NCBI GenBank assembly: GCA_051252075.1
Contig: JBPOFU010000006.1
Span: forward strand, 3,668 to 67,667
DNA length: 64,000 nucleotides
Direction of reading: 5' to 3'
Origin: Oceanococcus sp051252075
GTDB lineage: Bacteria; Pseudomonadota; Gammaproteobacteria; Nevskiales; Oceanococcaceae
Shown here: one piece after another, positions 58,186 through 64,000 of the stretch
Layout of the letters: each line of letters begins with the position of its first letter
Numbering within the stretch: position 1 is the first letter of the stretch
Notes under the pieces: model-generated
Databases searched by the model: none
The model's input: only the letters and a program-made list of their open reading frames with translations
Told to the model about the DNA's origin: nothing
Position numbers and translations under genes: made by a program

Positions 58186-59103
58186 ATGCGTGTCATTCGA
58201 GGATTGCACAATATTCGTTCGCAAGATCAAGGAGGGGTGCTAACTTTTGGCAACTTCGATGGTGTGCATTGTGGGCATCAGGCGCTGATTAAAACCCTGA
58301 AAGGCATTGCGCCACAACAACGCAGTACTGTGGTTTGTTTTGAGCCGCAACCCATGGAGTTCCTTCGTCCCAATGAAGCGCCTGTGCGCTTGCAGCGATT
58401 GTCAGAAAAGCTGCGTTTTTTGGCGAAGTGTGAATTGGACCAGGTTTTGGTTTTGCCTTTCAATCGCGCCTTGGCGCAGATGCCGGCAGAGCAATTCGTT
58501 TCCAAGGTTTTGATCGGCGGCATGCAGGCTACAGCCGTGGTCGTGGGCGATGATTGGCGGTTTGGTTATCAGCGCCGTGGCGATGTGGCGCTGCTGCGCC
58601 GCATGGGTCAGCACTCGGGTTTTGCAGTGCATCAGCTTGATACCTTGATGGTGCAAGAGGGCCGCGTGAGCAGCACACGTGTGCGAGGAGCTTTAGATGA
58701 AGGTGACCTCAGTTTGGTAAGCCACTGCTTAGGGCGCAGATTTCGCATCAGAGGGCGTGTGGTACACGGGCAGAAATTAGGCAGAAAATTGGGCGCACCC
58801 ACAGCTAATATCGGCTTGGCCTTTGCCAGCCCACTGCGGCATGGGGTGTATTGTGTGCGTCTTAACGGCCAGCCGGCGGTTGCAAATATCGGGGTTCGCC
58901 CCACATTGAATGAATCCATAGGCGAACATTTAGAAGTGCATCTACTGCAAGGTAATCACGAGCTTTACGGGAAAATGGTGGTCGTTGAATTCGAACGCTT
59001 TATCAGGCCTGAGCAAGCTTTCGCAGACTTGACCGAGTTAAAGGCAGCCATTGCTCAAGATGTCGCTGTGGCTAAACAATATTTTGAACAGGAACCGGTG
59101 TGA
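58186..59103 (+). CDS. ribF: Bifunctional riboflavin kinase / FAD synthetase
   Basis: A 305-residue enzyme making FMN and FAD. The N-terminal FAD-synthetase domain (nucleotidyltransferase) has LTFGNFDGVHCGHQALI and VVVGDDWRFGYQRRGDV, followed by VSSTRVRGALDEGDLS. The C-terminal riboflavin-kinase domain (about 185-305) has VVHGQKLGRKLGAPTANI and VANIGVRPTLN. ATG 58186 (MRVIRGLHNIRSQ) is the family start. lspA overlaps its stop by 4 nt, where ileS would normally intervene. Confidence 0.96.
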   Translation: MRVIRGLHNIRSQDQGGVLTFGNFDGVHCGHQALIKTLKGIAPQQRSTVVCFEPQPMEFLRPNEAPVRLQRLSEKLRFLAKCELDQVLVLPFNRALAQMPAEQFVSKVLIGGMQATAVVVGDDWRFGYQRRGDVALLRRMGQHSGFAVHQLDTLMVQEGRVSSTRVRGALDEGDLSLVSHCLGRRFRIRGRVVHGQKLGRKLGAPTANIGLAFASPLRHGVYCVRLNGQPAVANIGVRPTLNESIGEHLEVHLLQGNHELYGKMVVVEFERFIRPEQAFADLTELKAAIAQDVAVAKQYFEQEPV

Positions 59104-59606
59104 AAATTCGCTTTAGCAACCCCTACTGGCTTTGGTTATCACTGGTGACCATAGTGCTCGATCAGGTGACTAAACAACTGATTATTAATAATCTGCAGTG
59201 GTACGACGTAGTACCTGTAAGTAACAATCTGAATATTACCTATCTGCGTAATACTGGCGCAGCGTTTTCCAGTTTTAGTCAGCTACCACCGTGGTCCTTT
59301 GTGGTGCTGGGGGCTGGAGTCAGTATCGGCATACTGGTTTGGCTACGCCGTCACCTTTTTGGCCAGCAACTGGTCGCTGTTGCCATGTGCCTCATCTTGG
59401 GTGGGGCCTTGGGCAATGTCATTGACCGCATACGTCATGGATTCGTCGTCGATTTTGTAGATGTACATATTGGTCAGTGGCATTACGCGGCCTTTAATGT
59501 CGCTGATATGGCTATTTCAGCGGGCGCAGCATTGCTGATATTAGACATGCTGTTGGACTGGAAGCGTTCGCGCTCCGTTGCCGCAGGAGGAAAAAATGCA
59601 AATTAA
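59100..59606 (+). CDS. lspA: Lipoprotein signal peptidase (SPase II)
   Basis: A 168-residue inner-membrane aspartic protease that cleaves prolipoproteins. Four membrane segments are visible. Catalytic aspartates lie in GNVIDRIRHGFVVDFVDVH and FNVADMAISAGA; TYLRNTGAAFSSF and DQVTKQLI are family motifs. It starts at GTG 59100, overlapping ribF (GTGA), and overlaps ispH by 11 nt. It would process the lipoproteins encoded elsewhere in this window. Confidence 0.96.
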   Translation: MKIRFSNPYWLWLSLVTIVLDQVTKQLIINNLQWYDVVPVSNNLNITYLRNTGAAFSSFSQLPPWSFVVLGAGVSIGILVWLRRHLFGQQLVAVAMCLILGGALGNVIDRIRHGFVVDFVDVHIGQWHYAAFNVADMAISAGAALLILDMLLDWKRSRSVAAGGKNAN

Positions 59607-60540
59607 GTTGGCGAACCCACGTGGTTTTTGTGCCGGTGTCGATCGTGCCATTGAAATTGTTGAGCGGGCATTGGATCGATTGGATCCCCCGATATATGTG
59701 CGACATGAGGTCGTTCACAATCGGTTTGTAGTCGATAACTTAAAGGCAAAGGGTGCGATCTTCGTTGAAGAGGTCTCCGATATCCCTGCAGGCGCGACCT
59801 GCATATTCTCAGCCCACGGCGTATCAAAGCAAGTGAGAATCGATGCAAAGGCCAGAGGTCTGGCGGTTTTTGACGCGACCTGCCCGCTGGTCACTAAAGT
59901 GCACGTAGAAGTGTTGCGCTATTCCCGCGAGGGGCGCGATGTGGTTTTAATAGGCCATGCAGGGCACCCTGAAGTGGAGGGCACTATGGGGCAATTCGAT
60001 TTGAGTCACGGTGCCAAAGTGCATTTGGTCGAAAAGCCAGATGACGTGGCCAGCTTGGATGTTAGCGACCCAGATCGCTTGGCCTATGTGACCCAGACCA
60101 CTTTGTCGGTGGATGACACTGCGGTCGTTATCCAAACGCTGCGTCAGCGTTTCCCGAATATTATCGGTCCTCGCAAAGATGACATTTGCTATGCCACGCA
60201 GAACCGCCAAGACGCTGTGCGCGGATTGGCTCAACAGTGTGATGTGGTGCTTGTTGTGGGTTCAACCAACAGCTCCAATTCCAACCGTTTACGCGAACTT
60301 GCTGAATTACAAGGCGCGAATGCTTACTTAATAGATGGGGCTGCCGATATCGATCCGAATTGGCTGCTGAGTTGCCAGAATGTAGGTGTTACTGCGGGGG
60401 CCTCTGCGCCAGAAACCTTGGTTCTGGATGTGGTCGCACGCTTAAAAGAATTGGGTGGCACTCAGGCCCAAGAACTGGCTGGGCGAGAGGAAACCATAAC
60501 GTTTTCTTTGCCGCGAGCTTTGGCATCTTCTGCTGAATAA
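59596..60540 (+). CDS. ispH: 4-hydroxy-3-methylbut-2-enyl diphosphate reductase
   Basis: A 314-residue iron-sulfur enzyme, last step of the MEP isoprenoid pathway, giving IPP and DMAPP. The three cluster cysteines are in NPRGFCAGVDRAIEIVERAL (Cys about 12), FDATCPLVTKVHVEV, and DDICYATQNRQDAV. HEVVHN and GSTNSSNSNRL line the substrate site. ATG 59596 (MQIKLANPRG) has an ideal SD (AGGAGG). It overlaps lspA. The product feeds IspB in this same window. Confidence 0.97.
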   Translation: MQIKLANPRGFCAGVDRAIEIVERALDRLDPPIYVRHEVVHNRFVVDNLKAKGAIFVEEVSDIPAGATCIFSAHGVSKQVRIDAKARGLAVFDATCPLVTKVHVEVLRYSREGRDVVLIGHAGHPEVEGTMGQFDLSHGAKVHLVEKPDDVASLDVSDPDRLAYVTQTTLSVDDTAVVIQTLRQRFPNIIGPRKDDICYATQNRQDAVRGLAQQCDVVLVVGSTNSSNSNRLRELAELQGANAYLIDGAADIDPNWLLSCQNVGVTAGASAPETLVLDVVARLKELGGTQAQELAGREETITFSLPRALASSAE

Positions 60541-60643
60541 AATGCTCGGATAAGTCCGTTAATCGGTTGATACGGTCGTCCTGTCTGCTCATGCCGACAG
60601 CTGATCCACCCTCTGCGCTATAAAGTATGCGGAGGATGTACGT

Positions 60644-61180
60644 ATGCAACAACAAGGTTACTCACTGTTCGAATTGATTACGGTTATGGCCATCGTGGCC
60701 ATTACCGCGAGCTTGGGTGTGCCCAGCTTTCGAAACATCATTCAAAACAACCGCATTTCAACGACTACCAACGAGTTGTTGGTTAGTATTTCGCAGGCAC
60801 GTGCTGAAGCGATACGGCAAAACATTCGGGTGCGAATTTGCTCAAGCAAGAATCCAGATGCCGCCATTCCGGTATGCAGTGACAATAATTGGTCCAGTGG
60901 TTGGGCGGTTTTGGCTGATACTGTGGGGGACAACAGTTTCTCAACGAAAATAGCGGCAACACGTATAGACGATAAGCAGCTTTCTATACTGGCCGGGCTC
61001 AATACCATTACGTTCAATGGTACAGGGCTTTCTGAAGGTTTTAACAACACCTCATTTGGCATTTGTGACGGTCGGAGTTCAAACCCTAAACATGTATCCG
61101 ATATGCGCAACCTGGTGATTAGCGCTTCAGGTCGTGCGCGTACAGCAATTCCTGAAGTGTCGGGAGATCTGAATTGTTGA
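60644..61180 (+). CDS. fimT: GspH/FimT-family minor pseudopilin
   Basis: A 178-residue type IV pilin-like protein. The prepilin start MQQQGYSLFELITVMAIVAI has a short leader, cleavage after Gly5, Tyr at +1 where Phe is more usual, and Glu5. The hydrophobic helix (about 6-28) is followed by ASLGVPSFRNIIQNNRI, then a globular domain with paired cysteines (RICSSKN, IPVCSDN) and a late pair (GICDGRS, LNC). It is the first gene of fimT-pilV-pilW-pilX-pilY1. An SD (GGAGGATG) precedes the ATG. It primes pilus assembly at the tip. Confidence 0.9.
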   Translation: MQQQGYSLFELITVMAIVAITASLGVPSFRNIIQNNRISTTTNELLVSISQARAEAIRQNIRVRICSSKNPDAAIPVCSDNNWSSGWAVLADTVGDNSFSTKIAATRIDDKQLSILAGLNTITFNGTGLSEGFNNTSFGICDGRSSNPKHVSDMRNLVISASGRARTAIPEVSGDLNC

Positions 61181-61773
61181 GCAAAAAAACATATGGCCAG
61201 GGCGGTTTCAGCCTGATCGAGTTGCTGATAGCGTTGCTGGTATTGGGGATAGGTTTCACTGGCTATGCAGCATTGCAAATAGTTGGGATTCGATCCGTCG
61301 AAGACTCTTATCAACGCAGCCAAATGACCGTTCTGGTAGAGGAATTGACAGAACGCATGCGTGCCAATCGGCAAGGCGTTTTGACCTATGCGGGGATGAC
61401 TCATACCCAGGGTGCTGACGACTGCGACGAACTGGGTAAGAACGTCATTGACGAAGAAAATTGTGAGCGTGACGATTGGGTGTTGGGTGACGATACTTGC
61501 ACGCCAGCAGAAACAGCCGCCTATGACATGGCTCGAGTGTTTTGTGGATACCAAGGTGCCGACGGCGCTTGGAGCACCGGAGTCGTCGGTATATCAGAGT
61601 TGGCCAGTATTGACGTGCAAGCATTGCCCAATGGCATATTTACGGTCACTGGCACTTGGTGGGTATCGGAAACTGACCGCGACGATTCTAAGGACCAAGT
61701 GATTGATCCTGACGAGATGGATGGGAATAAACAACTGATGCGCCAGCGTATACGGGTTTCGGTGACGCCATGA
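61174..61773 (+). CDS. pilV: Type IV pilus minor pilin PilV
   Basis: A 199-residue prepilin. The processing site GQGGFSLIELLIALLVLGIG has Phe at +1 and Glu at +5. The hydrophobic helix continues into FTGYAALQIVGIRSVEDSYQ. The C-terminal domain holds several cysteines (DDCDELG, ENCERDD, DDTCTPAE, VFCGYQ). The start is TTG 61174 or TTG 61177, overlapping the fimT stop; GGGAGA lies upstream. It ends overlapping pilW (ATGA). Confidence 0.9.
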   Translation: MLSKKTYGQGGFSLIELLIALLVLGIGFTGYAALQIVGIRSVEDSYQRSQMTVLVEELTERMRANRQGVLTYAGMTHTQGADDCDELGKNVIDEENCERDDWVLGDDTCTPAETAAYDMARVFCGYQGADGAWSTGVVGISELASIDVQALPNGIFTVTGTWWVSETDRDDSKDQVIDPDEMDGNKQLMRQRIRVSVTP

Positions 61774-62660
61774 ATCAAAATTTACGCAAGCAAAGCGGTC
61801 TGAGCTTGGTGGAGCTCATGGTCGCGCTGGTTTTGAGTACCGTGGTGATAGCTGGCGTTGTTCAGATTTTTTTGAGTGGCCAACAATCCTATCGCCTGCA
61901 ACGTGGTCTTGGCATGGTTCAAGATAATGGGCGTTTGGCGGTGTTTTTTCTTCAACGAGGGCTACGTCAGGCGGGTATACCACGGCAGAGTGGTTTTACC
62001 GGTGCGGGTTTATGGCAATTAAAAAGTCCTATGGTTTTTGTGAGCTTGCCGGATGCTTCTACGAACCCTGCAACACGTGATGGAGATAATCCCACGGATC
62101 CAGATTTTGTGACCATCATGTATCAATCGGCCACGAACTGTCTGGGGCAACAAACGAATGGGTATCCCGTCGCTCAGCGCATGGAAATACCGGCAGGTTC
62201 TGGAAATTTCTTTGCTCGGGATCAATACTTCATTGGTCCAAGTCGGGCGGGTGCTGTCTCGGCAGACAATCCACTGAGTCTGAGGTGCCGCTCCCTTGGC
62301 AGCGACAATTTGCAAGTCGGGGGTAGTTCGTTGGCCCTAGTCGATGGCATCGACAATCTGCAAATTGTTTACGGTCTGGATACTTTTAACGACGCAACCG
62401 CACAGCCTTCTGCTGGAGGCAATGGGGATTTTCGCTCGGACGTTTATCTGAATGCTACCGCGGTGACCGCTAGGAACCTGTGGGGTAGCGTCGTCAGCGT
62501 GCGTTACTCGGTACTGGCGACGTCAATTGATAACGGGCTTGAAAGCGGAATCAATCAACAACATCGCTTGCTGGATGATGTTGTGCATCCGGCGGTCAAT
62601 GATCGGTTGTTGCGTAAAGTATTTCGTTCGTCTCTTGAAATTAGGAATAGGACGCCATGA
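61770..62660 (+). CDS. pilW: Type IV pilus minor pilin PilW
   Basis: A 296-residue PilW-like prepilin, longer than the other minor pilins. The prepilin motif is KQSGLSLVELMVALVLSTVV with cleavage after Gly. The globular part contains GRLAVFFLQRGLRQAGIP, typical of PilW. The long central region has only a pair of cysteines (TNCLGQ, LRCRSL). Overlaps at both ends (ATGA) show tight coupling with pilV and pilX. PilW helps place PilY1 at the pilus tip. Confidence 0.9.
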   Translation: MNQNLRKQSGLSLVELMVALVLSTVVIAGVVQIFLSGQQSYRLQRGLGMVQDNGRLAVFFLQRGLRQAGIPRQSGFTGAGLWQLKSPMVFVSLPDASTNPATRDGDNPTDPDFVTIMYQSATNCLGQQTNGYPVAQRMEIPAGSGNFFARDQYFIGPSRAGAVSADNPLSLRCRSLGSDNLQVGGSSLALVDGIDNLQIVYGLDTFNDATAQPSAGGNGDFRSDVYLNATAVTARNLWGSVVSVRYSVLATSIDNGLESGINQQHRLLDDVVHPAVNDRLLRKVFRSSLEIRNRTP

Positions 62661-63181
62661 TGCCCAGACGCCCATTGAAAAAGCAGTCCGGAGCTGCGCT
62701 GATTGTTGGCTTGATCGTGCTCGTGGCAGTAACGGTTGTTGCCATATCCGGAATTAAATCTACCAATATTCAGCAGTCCATGGCGACCAATATGCAGGAG
62801 CGTATTACGGTGTTTCAAGGGGCTGAAAGCATGGTGCGGCAGTTGGTTAATTTGGCGAATACGATAGAAGATCAAATTGATACTGACGGCGATGGGGTGG
62901 ATGACCAGCAAATACTGGTTGCAGCAATAAATTTCGCCTTGGCTGAGCCGCCTTTGCCACCGATTCCGCTGCTACTCGATACGCCGAATGGCTTGATGAA
63001 TGGCGATGCCCAGTTCAGCTATGTCGGGCAGAGTAATGCGCCGGGTTACAGCATGGGCGTCGGTACAGCCGGTGTTTTTGTTGGGCATAACTATTTGGTC
63101 AACGCCGTGGCTCGTATGCCTGCGGCAAATGCTAGGGCTAACAACTTACAAGGGCTGATGCGCGTAGCGCCAGCTCCATAA
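62657..63181 (+). CDS. pilX: Type IV pilus assembly protein PilX
   Basis: A 174-residue PilX. KKQSGAALIVGLIVLVAVTV is the class-typical start, with Gly then Ala-Ala-Leu rather than Phe-x-x-x-Glu. MATNMQERITVFQGAESM is the conserved follow-on. The C-terminal part is short and has no cysteine. It overlaps pilW by 4 nt and is followed 42 nt later by pilY1. Confidence 0.88.
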   Translation: MMPRRPLKKQSGAALIVGLIVLVAVTVVAISGIKSTNIQQSMATNMQERITVFQGAESMVRQLVNLANTIEDQIDTDGDGVDDQQILVAAINFALAEPPLPPIPLLLDTPNGLMNGDAQFSYVGQSNAPGYSMGVGTAGVFVGHNYLVNAVARMPAANARANNLQGLMRVAPAP

Positions 63182-63223
63182 GATCAGCGTGAAGTGCCTG
63201 CTGTACTTCCAAAGGATGTCGAC

Positions 63224-64000
63224 ATGATGAGTCAAACTACATATCGCAGTAATCTCGGTTACTTTTTTTCCGCAGTCTTGCTGGCTAGTGCCGCGGGATG
63301 GTCTGGGCAGACCTTAGCGGACGACACCGAAGTCTTTTTTCCTCCGGTTGATGTTGTGAATGATGAAACCGTGCGACCCAATATTATGTTCATCATGGAT
63401 ACATCTGGTTCTATGGGAACACGGGATGGAGGTAGGGGGACACCAACTCGGCTTGAAAAAGTTCAAGATGCCATGGTCGAGTTGTTGGGCAAAATGAATC
63501 AGAACGTCAATGTCGGCTTGATGCGTCTATCTGATGACGAAGGCGGCCCAGTGCTATTTCCTGTTTCTCACATTGAGGCAGCAGCTGAGGATGTATTAGC
63601 GCAAGGTGCTTGTGCTGTCGGTGACAGTGGAGGTGGTGCGGCGCTGCCGATTTTTGGTGTTTCGGAAGAAATCACCGATTGGGCACATGAATTTTTGACA
63701 TCCGGTGACGTATCGCCAGGTGAGAATTTTGCACTGGCTGGTCGTTTTAAAGTTGGAGTTGGCGGTGGTTCAGGGGCATCGACGACACTTCCTACGATAG
63801 ACGGCAACAAAAAAGGAGATGCGGAATACAGGCCAGGCGGAGGTAATGAATATAACGGCAATAGTGACGATGATTTAGATTTGGCGGCTGGGGGCGATAC
63901 CGACGTTAATGTTCGTTTCGAAGACATAGATGTGCCGGTGCAGGTTCCACCCGTAACTATTATTGATGCGCGCATCACCTTTAAACAATCTGGTTACAGT
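63224..64000 (+). CDS. pilY1: PilY1-type pilus tip adhesin, N-terminal part (cut by window end)
   Basis: Open for 259 codons to the last base. A signal peptide (FFSAVLLASAAGWSGQTLA) is followed by a von Willebrand A-like domain with a MIDAS motif, PNIMFIMDTSGSMGTRDGG (D-x-S-x-S). After about residue 130 comes an acidic, Gly/Asn-rich stretch (GGGNEYNGNSDDDLDLAAGG) interrupting the vWA domain. VTIIDARITFKQSGYS at the window end could begin an inserted beta domain. The C-terminal calcium-binding beta-propeller typical of PilY1 would lie beyond 64000. ATG 63224 or 63227 may be the start. It completes the minor-pilin operon. Confidence 0.87.
   Translation, partial: MMSQTTYRSNLGYFFSAVLLASAAGWSGQTLADDTEVFFPPVDVVNDETVRPNIMFIMDTSGSMGTRDGGRGTPTRLEKVQDAMVELLGKMNQNVNVGLMRLSDDEGGPVLFPVSHIEAAAEDVLAQGACAVGDSGGGAALPIFGVSEEITDWAHEFLTSGDVSPGENFALAGRFKVGVGGGSGASTTLPTIDGNKKGDAEYRPGGGNEYNGNSDDDLDLAAGGDTDVNVRFEDIDVPVQVPPVTIIDARITFKQSGYS

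Noticed and set aside
1..64000. CRISPR array, insertion sequence, prophage or restriction system
   Set aside because: No spaced direct repeats, transposase, integrase, phage structural or restriction genes were seen on either strand.

Overview
This window is chromosomal DNA from a Gram-negative gammaproteobacterium. Almost every gene is a recognisable housekeeping gene on tight, often overlapping operons. The lineage inference rests on the minor-pilin operon, the hfq-hflX-hflK-hflC-DUF2065-hisZ-purA run, ffh-rpsP-rimM-trmD-rplS with divergent ypjD/corC, rpsF-rpsR-rplI-dnaB, and murJ-ribF-lspA-ispH. The adjacency panB-panC-panD-pgi, an endonuclease-type MutL and HisZ suggest a lineage near the Xanthomonadales/Nevskiales rather than the Enterobacterales. 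That placement is an inference from gene order only.

Layout. 1-3 kb: end of a chemotaxis operon (cheR tail, cheD, cheB, a membrane-hairpin chemoreceptor without a periplasmic domain). 3-9 kb: pcnB, folK, panB, panC, panD, pgi (RNA polyadenylation, folate, pantothenate, glycolysis). 8.8-20.8 kb: queG divergent from nnr-tsaE-amidase-mutL-miaA-hfq-hflX-hflK-hflC-DUF2065-hisZ. 20.8-28.8 kb: purA, tRNA-Leu(CAG) on the minus strand, rnr, an OmpA-domain lipoprotein, rlmB, then rpsF-rpsR-rplI-dnaB with a structured leader. 28.8-32.8 kb (minus): a three-gene signalling cassette of tandem-FHA protein, PP2C phosphatase and membrane CHASE2-TPR-Ser/Thr kinase. 32.9-39.9 kb: radA, then corC-like and ypjD (minus), ffh, and rpsP-rimM-trmD-rplS. 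40-48.5 kb: htpG and clpB, each with a textbook sigma-32 promoter. They flank a divergent pair of secreted lipoproteins (a Leu/Gly-rich protein and an Ig-like, calcium-loop protein) separated by 326 bp that can fold into a long interrupted hairpin. 48.5-52.2 kb: poorly characterised genes (small acidic protein, DUF2064 transferase-like protein, alpha/beta hydrolase, two membrane proteins) around tRNA-Arg(CCT). 52.2-60.5 kb: ispB, rplU-rpmA, obgE-proB, rpsT, murJ-ribF-lspA-ispH. 60.6-64 kb: fimT-pilV-pilW-pilX-pilY1, the type IV pilus minor-pilin/adhesin operon, cut off inside pilY1.

There is no insertion sequence, prophage, CRISPR array or other clear mobile element. The least explained segments are the FHA/PP2C/CHASE2-kinase cassette with no type VI secretion genes in view, the divergent lipoprotein pair with its structured intergenic region, the palindrome on the clpB heat-shock promoter, and the unknown membrane genes next to tRNA-Arg. 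Together the genes cover motility and surface adhesion, translation, RNA decay and modification, proteostasis and envelope synthesis.
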